A stretch of 64,000 nt of DNA from Nitrosomonas oligotropha (GTDB lineage Bacteria; Pseudomonadota; Gammaproteobacteria; Burkholderiales; Nitrosomonadaceae): positions 62,001-126,000 of the forward strand of contig NZ_FNOE01000002.1 of assembly GCF_900106555.1 (NCBI RefSeq). Direction: 5' to 3'. The notes below the pieces were generated by a model that worked only from the letters and a program-made list of their open reading frames with translations, was not told where the DNA came from and did not search any database. Positions 34,712 to 43,033 of the stretch are shown here, one piece after another (the stretch's first letter is position 1; every line of letters begins with the position of its first letter). The position numbers and the translations under genes are program-made.

Positions 34712-35398
34712 CTATTTTTCGTTAGTCTCAAAAACGATAATTTCTGAGTTGGTAAGTTGTGATAGCCAAATGAAAGGTATTTTTGTATCTGGATTCGTTG
34801 TTAACCGATCCAACAACCGCCGCTTCCCTTCGCCTGTCACCACCAGCACAATCTGTTCACTGTTTGCTAGCATTTCCAGCGAAAGACTGACGCGCAGCGA
34901 TGGCGCGATCGGCGGTGCAACCGCGACGCAGTGATGCGCCGATAGCGAATCCGGGTTCATGCCGGGGAACAGCGAGGCGATGTGGCCGTCTTCTCCCAAT
35001 CCTAGCACTGTCAGACTGACCGGTAGCGGTAGAGAATCCAGGCGTTGATGAAGGGCTTCGATGGCATCGAATGGGTTGTCGTGCGAGGTTTTTAGGCCAA
35101 CGAACGGGGTATTGGCCGGGAGGTGTGACAGCAAATGCTGTTTGATCAGTTTTTCGTTCGATTGATCGTCGTTGACATTAACCCAGCGCTCATCGGACAA
35201 CGTGACAGTAATCCGATCCCAAGGCAACTTACATTTTGCCAGCGCAGGCAGGTAATGGCGCGGGGTGCTGCCGCCGGGGACGACGAGGGTGGCTTGCGGT
35301 TTGCGGTTCAGGGTATTTTGCAGCGCGGTTGCGGCAAAATCGGCGAAGCCTTGGCTTAATGACTCGATATCAGGAAAAACCTTGCGTTGCAGCGGCAT
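34712..35398 (-). CDS. pgl: 6-phosphogluconolactonase
   Basis: Pgl (DevB family) hydrolyses 6-phosphogluconolactone in the oxidative pentose phosphate pathway. From the ATG at 35398 (MPLQRKVFPDIESL) it has 228 residues, the usual length. Motifs seen are VVPGGSTPRHYLPAL, TLSDERWVN and LGLGEDGHIASLFPG. The frame is open another 47 codons into the preceding HAD gene, which is only shadow. It sits between a HAD phosphatase (7 bases) and the SIR2-like gene (1 base), without zwf or gnd nearby, so it may also serve the neighbouring sugar pathway. Confidence 0.9.
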   Translation of the reverse strand: MPLQRKVFPDIESLSQGFADFAATALQNTLNRKPQATLVVPGGSTPRHYLPALAKCKLPWDRITVTLSDERWVNVNDDQSNEKLIKQHLLSHLPANTPFVGLKTSHDNPFDAIEALHQRLDSLPLPVSLTVLGLGEDGHIASLFPGMNPDSLSAHHCVAVAPPIAPSLRVSLSLEMLANSEQIVLVVTGEGKRRLLDRLTTNPDTKIPFIWLSQLTNSEIIVFETNEK

Positions 35399-35405
35399 TT
35401 TAAGA

Positions 35406-36047
35406 TTATTGCACCAGGCCACGCAGATCTGGCACGGTTTCGATGTGCGCCGGGAACGGATTCGGGTCGCCGGGAAAGACGCGGCCGAGGAAAGCGGTGT
35501 TGTTGGCTTGCGCGCCTTCCAGATCGGCCATCGCGTCACCGATCATCAATACCGATTCAGGCTTCAGTCCATGTGCTGCCAGAATTTCTGCGATAATGGT
35601 TTTTTTCAGCGCCGGGGCGCCGCGTACGGCAGTAAAGTAGGGTGCGAGGCCGCGCCGTTCGACGATGACTTTAAGCTCGACTTCCGGCGTACCGGAGGCG
35701 ACGAATAGTGGGATTTTGCCGGATTGCTGGCGGATCAGCTCGATTGCGCCAGGTACCGGTTCGGCAGCGATGACCGCTTCAACGACCAGTTCGGAAAAGC
35801 GGATGTCCAGTTGCTGTTCTTCCGCTTCCGTTAATGGCGATTTGTTGAGGAAATGCTCCTGGAAATGGCGGAATTTGCGGTAGCGCGACATGCCGCCGTT
35901 TTGTGTGTGGAATTGCACCACTTGTGCGACGATGTCGTCGCCGTACGCGCGGTACAGTTCAGCGAACGCTTGTGTTTTGATTTTGCCAGATTCGACCACG
36001 ACACCGTCGAAGTCGAAAATGATCGCTTGCCAGTTGAAATTATTCAT
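35406..36047 (-). CDS. HAD-superfamily IA phosphatase
   Basis: The 213-residue phosphatase carries nucleophile Asp12 and acid Asp14 in AIIFDFDGVVVESGKIK, motif II VASGTPE, the Lys of PALKKTII and motif IV VLMIGDAMADLEGA. It has a helical cap between motifs I and II like phosphoglycolate phosphatases. In this operon it could dephosphorylate a ulosonate 8/9-phosphate or precursor, as KdsC does in the Kdo pathway (inference). It starts 2 bases after the epimerase gene. Confidence 0.88.
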   Translation of the reverse strand: MNNFNWQAIIFDFDGVVVESGKIKTQAFAELYRAYGDDIVAQVVQFHTQNGGMSRYRKFRHFQEHFLNKSPLTEAEEQQLDIRFSELVVEAVIAAEPVPGAIELIRQQSGKIPLFVASGTPEVELKVIVERRGLAPYFTAVRGAPALKKTIIAEILAAHGLKPESVLMIGDAMADLEGAQANNTAFLGRVFPGDPNPFPAHIETVPDLRGLVQ

Positions 36048-36049
36048 GG

Positions 36050-36979
36050 TTAGGCGCGATTATCCGACGTGGACGGCGTGGCGTCGTCGTTTTCATCGCT
36101 ATGATGCAAATCCTGGTGAATTTCCCGCAGGCAATCGAGGATGCCTTGCCCCAGATCGACATGTTCATTCAGTACCAGCTTGCGGCCGACGCGTGGTTGA
36201 AACGCGTACGGGGTAATCTCATAGTGGTGCACCGCATTGGCTTCGTCAAAATGCAATTCCACCGGCCACGGCAGGATTTCCGAGATCATGGTCATGACAT
36301 CCTTGATGCGTAGCCTTTCCTGGCCGGTCAGAATCATGTGCCGGTTGGCGAATTCGGGTGCCAATATTTGCACGCTCATGCGCGCCGCATCTTCCACGTG
36401 GATATATTCGCGCATGGCATCGCCGCTACCTTTGTAGGTAATGGAATGATGCGCGACGGCTTCGTGCAGCATGCGGTAGATGCCGTTGCGTTTATCAGAG
36501 CGTCGGCCATACAGCGAGCCATAGCGCAAAATGCTGTAATCCAGGCCGTAGCGCTCGTGGTAGGTTTCCGTGAAACGTTCTGCGGCCTGTTTGCTGGCGC
36601 GGTAAAAAGAACCGGATTCGGAATACACATAAATGCTGCTGGCGAAGACAAAACGGCGCGCACCGGCGATGCGCGCGGCTTCCAATGCGTGCATATTGCC
36701 CAGCACATTGATGGTGGCGGTCGGGATCGGTTTGTCGTTGGCTTCGTCGATGTCGGCGATCGCGGCGAAGTTGTATATGATCGAAGCGCCTTTGGCAGCC
36801 TCGATCACTTGATCAAGGTTCATGATGTCGCCGATGATCATTTCCTGGTTGCTTTTCAGATACGGCGATGGGCTGCGGTCAAACAGCCGCACCCGGTAGC
36901 CCGCAGCCGATAATGCATCGGCGACATGGCTGCCTAAAAAACCGCTGGCGCCAAATACCACAACCGTTTCATTCACCAT
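36050..36979 (-). CDS. NAD-dependent sugar epimerase/dehydratase (extended SDR)
   Basis: The 309 residues contain the Rossmann motif VVFGASGFLGSHVADAL, the active YxxxK in FYRASKQAAERF, and RYGSLYGRRSDKRNGIYRM for the nucleotide-sugar site. Epimerases and dehydratases of this type remodel nucleotide sugars for surface glycans. Its exact product is unknown. It is tightly packed between the dehydrogenase (4-base gap) and the HAD phosphatase (2-base gap). Confidence 0.9.
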   Translation of the reverse strand: MVNETVVVFGASGFLGSHVADALSAAGYRVRLFDRSPSPYLKSNQEMIIGDIMNLDQVIEAAKGASIIYNFAAIADIDEANDKPIPTATINVLGNMHALEAARIAGARRFVFASSIYVYSESGSFYRASKQAAERFTETYHERYGLDYSILRYGSLYGRRSDKRNGIYRMLHEAVAHHSITYKGSGDAMREYIHVEDAARMSVQILAPEFANRHMILTGQERLRIKDVMTMISEILPWPVELHFDEANAVHHYEITPYAFQPRVGRKLVLNEHVDLGQGILDCLREIHQDLHHSDENDDATPSTSDNRA

Positions 36980-36983
36980 AGTG

Positions 36984-37922
36984 TTATCCGTTTTTGATGA
37001 GACCTGCTTTGATTAAACCTTGCACTAGATTTTCCGCCGCTTCGATTTCCATGCGCTGGCGAGACTCCCGGGCCAGCGATCCGACATGCGATGTCAGGGT
37101 GATGTTGCTGAATTCAAGCAGCGCGCCTTGATAGGGCTCCTGCTCGAATACATCGAGCGCCGCAGCGCTCACCTTGCCGGATTTCAGCGCATCGGCGAGC
37201 GCGCTTTCATCCACTAATCCGCCCCGCGCGGCGTTGATGACGATGGCTTCGGGTTTCATTGCCGCGAATGCCTTGGCATTCAGCAAATGATGCGTATCCG
37301 CACTGTATGGCGTGTGCAATGTGATGATGTCGGCGGTTGCCAGCAATTGTTCCAACGGTACTAATGTCGCGCCGCCGGGTACTTGAGTAGCGAACGGATC
37401 GTGCGCGATCACTGTGGCTTCAAACGCCTGGCATAAGCGCGCAACGCGGCGGCCGATGTGCCCCAGGCCGATGACGCCGACGGTTTGCGCCGCGAGCAGA
37501 CGGCCTTGCGTGCGCGGCCATTCACCGTTGCGCACTGCGCGATCGATCGTGCCGATTTGCCGCAATAAGCTCAGGATATAACCGAGCGTCAGCTCGGCTA
37601 CGGCTTGCGCGGGGGCTTCCGGTGTGTTCAGCACTTGAATGCCGTGATTTTTCGCCGCTGCCAAATCGACGCTGTCCATTCCGGCGCCGCAGCGCGAGAT
37701 GACTTTCAGATTCGGCGCGGATTGAAGCACGCGTCCGGTCAATGGCTCGATCCCGGCGATCAAGCCGGTCGCGCCGCCGCTCAGCAATTCGATGATTTCA
37801 TCTTCGGTGAGCTTGCGCTTGTGCGGATTGGTGATGACCTGAAAACCTTGTTGTAACAAGCGCTGAATGGCCGGATTGTTGCCGGTATCGAACGACGAAG
37901 TGGAAATGACAAATGAGTTCAT
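36984..37922 (-). CDS. D-2-hydroxyacid (phosphoglycerate-like) dehydrogenase
   Basis: The 312-residue enzyme starts MNSFVISTSSFDTGNNP and shows the NAD loop VIGLGHIGRRVARL, RCGAGMDSVDL, NAARGGLVDESAL with the catalytic Arg, and the His of TSHVGSLARES. It lacks the C-terminal ACT domain of biosynthetic SerA. It may oxidise a 2-hydroxyacid to a 2-oxoacid, feeding the adjacent aldolase (inference). Its ATG overlaps the aldolase stop (ATGA); the longer frame to 38291 is shadow of the aldolase gene. Confidence 0.9.
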   Translation of the reverse strand: MNSFVISTSSFDTGNNPAIQRLLQQGFQVITNPHKRKLTEDEIIELLSGGATGLIAGIEPLTGRVLQSAPNLKVISRCGAGMDSVDLAAAKNHGIQVLNTPEAPAQAVAELTLGYILSLLRQIGTIDRAVRNGEWPRTQGRLLAAQTVGVIGLGHIGRRVARLCQAFEATVIAHDPFATQVPGGATLVPLEQLLATADIITLHTPYSADTHHLLNAKAFAAMKPEAIVINAARGGLVDESALADALKSGKVSAAALDVFEQEPYQGALLEFSNITLTSHVGSLARESRQRMEIEAAENLVQGLIKAGLIKNG

Positions 37923-38689
37923 GATGTTTTCAATGTTGCGCGAATGCTTTGTAAATGCGTGCGGCAGATGGAATCGAGAATGCGGATATCCAGCGCGTAG
38001 CCGAGGAAGTTGAAACCGGCTGCGATGCGTTGCTGTAACGCCTGCGGATCGGGTTCGATGACATGAATGCCGCCGGGTTTCTGCGCACGGCGGCCGGCTT
38101 CCAGCACTTGCGCGATCGCCGCTTGCACGTCTGGGTGATTCAAATCGCCGGGACGGCCCATCGAACCGGATAAATCGTACGGGCCGATGATGTACGCATC
38201 GATACCGGGGACAGCCAGAATCTCGTCGATGGCTTTGACCGCGTCGACATGTTCGATCATCACGACGATCACGGCGTTTTCTTCCAGCCACTGGCGGTAA
38301 GCCTGGAAACTTGCACCGTAGCCTTGTGCGCGCGCTAGACCGACGCCGCGCTGTCCGCGTGGCGGATAATACACGCCATCCACGGCTGCTTTAGCGTCAG
38401 CGGCGGATTTGATCATCGGCACCATGATGCCGGTTGCGCCGGCGTCCATGACGCGCTTGATCTGATCGGGATGATTCGATGTCAGACGCACGATGGCCGG
38501 GCATTGCTTGGCGTCCAGCACTTGGATAATCGCTTGAACTTCGCCGAGTTCTAGCACGCTGTGCTCCATATCCAGCACCAGCCAGTCGAATCCGGCGGAT
38601 GCCATGATTTCGGCAATCGATGGATGCCCCAGCGTGACCCACGAACCGATGGTCAATTCGGACCGGTTCAATCTTGATTTTAGTGACAT
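37919..38689 (-). CDS. HpcH/HpaI-family class II aldolase
   Basis: The 256-residue TIM-barrel aldolase shows LVLDMEHSVLELGEV, the metal-binding VVMIEHVDAVKAID and GIDAYIIGPYDLSGSMGRPG, typical of 4-hydroxy-2-oxoheptanedioate aldolases. These join or split pyruvate (or another 2-oxoacid) and an aldehyde. It follows the CMP-sugar synthetase by 8 bases and overlaps the dehydrogenase gene. The setting suggests synthesis of a 2-keto-3-deoxy sugar acid rather than aromatic catabolism (inference). Confidence 0.9.
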   Translation of the reverse strand: MSLKSRLNRSELTIGSWVTLGHPSIAEIMASAGFDWLVLDMEHSVLELGEVQAIIQVLDAKQCPAIVRLTSNHPDQIKRVMDAGATGIMVPMIKSAADAKAAVDGVYYPPRGQRGVGLARAQGYGASFQAYRQWLEENAVIVVMIEHVDAVKAIDEILAVPGIDAYIIGPYDLSGSMGRPGDLNHPDVQAAIAQVLEAGRRAQKPGGIHVIEPDPQALQQRIAAGFNFLGYALDIRILDSICRTHLQSIRATLKTS

Positions 38690-38697
38690 GATCGTTC

Positions 38698-39447
38698 CTA
38701 GTATTGGGACAGCAACGGATCCGCTGCCATCAGTTTCTCGACGCGCGCCAGATCCTCCGGGGTATCCACCGCCTGGGTATTGTATTCGGTAGGCACCATC
38801 TTGACTTGCATGCCGTGCTCGAGCAGACGCAGCATGTCGATGGATTCGAGCTGCTCCAGCGGTGTCGGTGTCAAATGTGTGTATTGATACAAGGTGCTGC
38901 GGCGGAAAGGAATGATGCAGACTTGCTTGTAAGCGGCTGTATTGGCGAAACCGGTTTTTGCGATTGTCGGAATCGGGCGGCGCGACATATACAGCGCATC
39001 ATTTTGCTGATTCATCACGACCTTGATGGTATTGGCGTCAAGGTAATCGGCTTCATGGTCAATTTTACGCACCAGGTTGACGCAGCCCAGTTTCGGATCA
39101 TCTTTAAAAGGCGCTACGGCGGTATCGATCATATCGGGATGTGTCATCGGTTCATCGCCTTGCACCATGACGATCAGATCGGCATCCAGGTAGACAACCG
39201 CTTCCGCGACGCGATCGCTGGCGCGTTCGTGCGTATCGGATGTCATGATCACTTTGGCGCCGAAACCTTCCGCGATTTGCCGGATTTCCTCGTCGCAGGT
39301 GGCGATATAAGTGGCGTCGAGCGATTTGCTCATCGCCACGCGTTTGTAAATATGTTCAATCATCGGGCGCCCCAAGATTTTTGCGATGGGTTTGCCCGGG
39401 AAGCGCGATGAGCCCATGCGGGCCGGTATTACAGCGATTGTTTTCAT
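38698..39447 (-). CDS. KdsB-like CMP-sugar (ulosonate) cytidylyltransferase
   Basis: The 249 residues match CMP-Kdo synthetase: the CTP loop IPARMGSSRFPGKP, YIATCDEEIRQIAE, VMVQGDEPMTHPDMID and LEQLESIDMLRLLEHG. KdsB activates Kdo for lipopolysaccharide, but this copy heads an operon with an aldolase, phosphatase, dehydrogenase and epimerase, so its substrate may be a different 2-keto-3-deoxy acid. A second, housekeeping kdsB elsewhere would be expected but cannot be seen here. It is the first gene of the minus-strand operon. Confidence 0.88.
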   Translation of the reverse strand: MKTIAVIPARMGSSRFPGKPIAKILGRPMIEHIYKRVAMSKSLDATYIATCDEEIRQIAEGFGAKVIMTSDTHERASDRVAEAVVYLDADLIVMVQGDEPMTHPDMIDTAVAPFKDDPKLGCVNLVRKIDHEADYLDANTIKVVMNQQNDALYMSRRPIPTIAKTGFANTAAYKQVCIIPFRRSTLYQYTHLTPTPLEQLESIDMLRLLEHGMQVKMVPTEYNTQAVDTPEDLARVEKLMAADPLLSQY

Positions 39448-39728
39448 GAAAATGTTTTGTGTGTTTTGTAAATGGTTGAGTACGAAAAGTTACCGTCTGA
39501 AGCGATGTGCTGATTATCCGGTTTTTCCTCTTTTCTGGGCAATATTTATTGTTAAATTTTATCGATGTGTTGCTTGTTGCAATAATTTTAAGAATGCGCA
39601 AGATTCGTTGCTGGTAATTGCAAGGTCGCCAGAGTAAAATGGCGCGCACTTACAGAATCTACTGTTTAAACTGGGAAAATACTTGAAATGCTGCGAATTC
39701 TGAATATTTTTGCCGTCGTATCACAGTC
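39448..39728. promoter_or_regulatory. Divergent promoter region between two glycan operons
   Basis: The 281 bases separate the kdsB-like operon (minus) from the GT-B-like gene (plus). The region is A/T-rich and should hold both promoters, but I cannot assign boxes with confidence. No gene is seen. Confidence 0.4.
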
Positions 39729-40994
39729 ATGAAAGCCCTCTTTTTTCTTCGCCACTATAACGATATCGATCATGTCACGCCGGTCATCTACAAATGGATT
39801 GGATCGGGCCATCAATGCGATGTGGTGCTGATCGGTTCCACTCAATTCCGCCGCGATTTCCGCGTTAAATACTTAAGCCAACTGCAAGGTGTGCGCGTTG
39901 CGCATATGAAAGAGCTGTTTCCGCTGACCGTGTATATTAAATGGCGCTTGCAAATGTTGATGCTGACGCGCAATGTGCGGCGCATCAAGGTGATAGGCAA
40001 GCTGGCGGAAAAACTGGCCGAGCGCTGTGACGAAAAGCAACGTGCGCCGTTGTGGCGGCATACCGCTGAATTTCTGTTGAACAGGTGTTTTGGCGATGCG
40101 GGTAAAGGTGTTGTCGCTTTTGATTGGATTGAACGCAATTCGGTGATTTGTGTGGAATGGGTTGAAACCGTGATTGCCATGGCAAAAGAAAGGGGATTGG
40201 GCACGATCTCCTTGCCGCATGGCGATAGTCCGCACGCCAGCCAGTTGATCCGCCGCGGTGAAAGACGTGTGGAGCCGGATATTACATTTTCGGCGGCTAC
40301 CATATTTGATAAGGTGGTGGTGCCTAATGAGTTATGTTCCGTGCGTTTCCGCCCGTTTATGACAGACAACCAGCTCGCCGTATTGGGCTCGCCGCGTTAT
40401 TGTGAAGAATGGCTGAAGATACTGGCTGGATTGATGCCGCCTTCGCCGCTGATTCGTTCAGACAGCCGCCTTAAGATTGTCATGTTCCTGAGAAAAGCCA
40501 ACTTTACGACATTCTGGGAAGAAGTCGGTGAAGTGGTTCATATGATCGCCGAGTTTCCCGGTGTGGAGCTGGTCATCAAACCGCATACCCGCAGCGGCTG
40601 GAAGCAGTCGCTGACCACGGATAGCTCGATCAAAAAATTACCCAATGTCCGCGTTGCCAGCGACGATGCCCATTCGGTGCACTTGATGAATTGGGCCGAT
40701 GTCATCATCGATCTGGCGACTTCTGTGGTATTTGAAGCCGTGCGGGCGAAAAAGCCGGTTCTGGCGGCTGATTATTTAATCGCGGCGCGTTCGGCAGTGG
40801 CGTATTACATGCCGGAGACCGAGCTGAAATGCCGCGATGAAGTGTATGAGAAAATAGATTATTTTCTTAACAATGGCTGCGATTCTTTTTATATCGAAGA
40901 ACACCGGCAGCGTTTTTTAAGAGAAATGCTGGATTATCCGGATGCTAATGTGCTACCCCGTTATGTGGCGCTTCTTGAGCAGCTCGCTGGTTAA
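39729..40994 (+). CDS. GT-B-like / CDP-glycerol transferase-like protein
   Basis: The 421-residue cytosolic protein starts MKALFFLRHYNDIDHVTPV. It has an N-terminal Rossmann-like half and a C-terminal half with VELVIKPHTRSGWKQSL and NWADVIIDLATSVVFEAVRA, reminiscent of CDP-glycerol glycerophosphotransferases and epimerase-like GT-B proteins (KPH...D...S pattern). It probably transfers a sugar or polyol phosphate, but no precise activity can be named. It opens the plus-strand glycan group. Confidence 0.7.
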   Translation: MKALFFLRHYNDIDHVTPVIYKWIGSGHQCDVVLIGSTQFRRDFRVKYLSQLQGVRVAHMKELFPLTVYIKWRLQMLMLTRNVRRIKVIGKLAEKLAERCDEKQRAPLWRHTAEFLLNRCFGDAGKGVVAFDWIERNSVICVEWVETVIAMAKERGLGTISLPHGDSPHASQLIRRGERRVEPDITFSAATIFDKVVVPNELCSVRFRPFMTDNQLAVLGSPRYCEEWLKILAGLMPPSPLIRSDSRLKIVMFLRKANFTTFWEEVGEVVHMIAEFPGVELVIKPHTRSGWKQSLTTDSSIKKLPNVRVASDDAHSVHLMNWADVIIDLATSVVFEAVRAKKPVLAADYLIAARSAVAYYMPETELKCRDEVYEKIDYFLNNGCDSFYIEEHRQRFLREMLDYPDANVLPRYVALLEQLAG

Positions 40995-41056
40995 GTTGCT
41001 TCAGATCTTGTCTTGTTAATAATAATCAAGGCTTATACCTAGCCTAGAGTGTGATC

Positions 41057-41824
41057 ATGATGCTGGCAAAAGACATATTGAATGAGTTAGTTGTGGCAGC
41101 CTATAAATTGAAGGGCGGTTATACCGATGTGCTGGTCAGGGATCAGCATATTTTAATTTCGGTCGATCACTTGCGAACACTCAATCGCGCTAAAACCTAT
41201 TCAAAAAAAGAACCGGATACCTTGGATTGGCTGGATAGCTTTGAACCGGGCTCGTGTTATTTCGATATCGGCGCCAATATCGGGCAATATTCGTTATATC
41301 CGGCCAAGAAATACGGTGATAAGGTACAAGTGTTTGCTTTTGAACCGCAGAGCAACAATTACTATGCGCTCAACAAAAATATCTATCTGAACAATCTGGG
41401 GAAAAATATTTTATCTTACTGCGTGGCGGTGTCGGGGCGTAGTGAGTTTTCCAAGCTGTATATTCCCAAGTTCATTCCCGGCGGAAACCGTTCGCAGTTC
41501 GGGCAAGAAGATCTGGAAAACATGAAAATGCCGGCAACGCATATCCAAGGGATGTTTGGTGTGACGTTGGACGATCTGTGCAGCCAATGGGGGTTTCCGG
41601 TGCCGAATTACATAAAAATCGATGTCGATGGCATTGAAATACCCATTTTGCAGGGCGCATTGGCGGTTTTGGCAAATCCGGCGCTGAAATCCGTGATCAT
41701 AGAACTGGGTACGGATACCGAGCAGGAAAAAGCCATTGCTATCATGAAACAGGCTGGTCTCGAAGTGAAACAAAGACCGTCCAAAAATTGGGGCGAAAGC
41801 TATTTGATTTTTGGCCGGATTTGA
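41057..41824 (+). CDS. FkbM-family methyltransferase
   Basis: The protein (about 255 residues) has the FkbM pattern CYFDIGANIGQYSLYPAKK for SAM binding, VFAFEPQSNNYYALNKNI and a C-terminal IKIDVDGIEIPILQGA. FkbM enzymes O-methylate sugars, glycopeptides or polyketides. Here a glycan hydroxyl is likely. The first ATG of two in tandem is used; a GTG six bases earlier is possible. Its end is 28 bases before the GT2 gene. Confidence 0.88.
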   Translation: MMLAKDILNELVVAAYKLKGGYTDVLVRDQHILISVDHLRTLNRAKTYSKKEPDTLDWLDSFEPGSCYFDIGANIGQYSLYPAKKYGDKVQVFAFEPQSNNYYALNKNIYLNNLGKNILSYCVAVSGRSEFSKLYIPKFIPGGNRSQFGQEDLENMKMPATHIQGMFGVTLDDLCSQWGFPVPNYIKIDVDGIEIPILQGALAVLANPALKSVIIELGTDTEQEKAIAIMKQAGLEVKQRPSKNWGESYLIFGRI

Positions 41825-41852
41825 TGCGTTAGGATCTTTTGGGCAGAACACG

Positions 41853-42875
41853 ATGAATGAAACTGCCGCACCGATTATTGATGTCGTAATCCCTGTTTAT
41901 AATGCTGCGGAATTAACCAAGCGGTGCATTGATTCCGTCATCGCCTATTTAGGTTCATCAATCAGAACGGTCCATATCCAGGACGATGCATCGGATGTTG
42001 AAACCCATGCCATGCTCGACAATCTATCTTATCCGCAGCTTCATATTTACCATGCCCCTGAGAACCAGGGATACGGAAAATCCGTCAACGAAGCGGTTGC
42101 GCGTTCGAATGCCGATTGGGTGCTGGTGCTTAATTCCGATATCGAAGTATTGGACAATTTCTTGCCGCTGCTGTGCGGCGTTTTGGCCGCTGATTCAAAA
42201 TTGGCAGTCATCAGCCCCATGGAGGGCGATAGTCAGGAAACGCAAACTGGCCGCTACGTGCGGCAGCCGGGCGGGTATATTTCGACCTATCGCTTCAGAG
42301 GTTATGCTTTCTTGATCCGCCGTGCTGTTTTTCAGACGATGGGCGGCTTTGATGCGCAATTTGGCCGGGGGTATTATGAAGATACCGATCTGGGGCGGCG
42401 ATTGGATCAACAAGGCTGGCGCATGGGTGTGCATCCGGATGCGGCGATTCGTCACGAAACCGGCGCGTCGTTCGGGCGCGGGAAAGCTTACCGGGAATTG
42501 GTGCAGCGCAATCGTGCACGGTATCTTTCGCGTTATCCGCTGGCGCGGCAGAATGTGCTGGCCGTTTCCGGCAATGCTATTTTGGCTGACTTGCCATCCC
42601 GGATCGCGGATTCGATGGAACAAGTGATGCGGCAAGGCGGGCGGTTGCATTGGTTGACGCCGGTGCCATTACCGCAGTTGTCGTGCTTGCAAATGCGTAA
42701 CGGTAAGGCGAGCTTTAAAACCATCGTGAAACTGATGCTGCGTGGCTGGTCACGCGAAGATAAGAGCATCACCGTCGTGTGGATTTTGCCGGGGGTGCCA
42801 GCAGGACTGCGCATTGTATTAGCCCTGTTCGTTCAGGTGTATCGGCTGGAAATGCGCGAGTGGCAAGCGGATTAG
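41853..42875 (+). CDS. Family 2 glycosyltransferase
   Basis: The 340-residue enzyme starts MNETAAPIIDVVIPVYNAAE, the GT2 nucleotide-binding beginning. DDASDVETHAML, LNSDIEVL (DXD-like SDI) and YYEDTDLGRRLDQQGWRMGV (the ED-type acceptor/base motif) follow. It should transfer a sugar from a nucleotide donor at the cytoplasmic face of the membrane during glycan assembly. The upstream 14 in-frame codons overlap the FkbM gene and lack a ribosome site, so the ATG at 41853 is preferred. Confidence 0.88.
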   Translation: MNETAAPIIDVVIPVYNAAELTKRCIDSVIAYLGSSIRTVHIQDDASDVETHAMLDNLSYPQLHIYHAPENQGYGKSVNEAVARSNADWVLVLNSDIEVLDNFLPLLCGVLAADSKLAVISPMEGDSQETQTGRYVRQPGGYISTYRFRGYAFLIRRAVFQTMGGFDAQFGRGYYEDTDLGRRLDQQGWRMGVHPDAAIRHETGASFGRGKAYRELVQRNRARYLSRYPLARQNVLAVSGNAILADLPSRIADSMEQVMRQGGRLHWLTPVPLPQLSCLQMRNGKASFKTIVKLMLRGWSREDKSITVVWILPGVPAGLRIVLALFVQVYRLEMREWQAD

Positions 42876-43033
42876 CTTGAATCGGAATCACCGTGGCGCT
42901 TGCGGATTTGCAACCGGATTTACCTCCACAGCGGCGCGCAAACACGATAGGGCCAAACAGAATCCGGAGTAATCGCACTTTTACGTTATCGGGAATTTCA
43001 TCAAGGCTTATAAAACATCACTTGATTGGCTTT

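Noticed and set aside
36984-38291. 435-codon version of the dehydrogenase gene
   Set aside because: The first 123 codons lie in another frame of the aldolase gene and are Arg-rich; the ATG at 37922 with a four-base overlap is the natural start.
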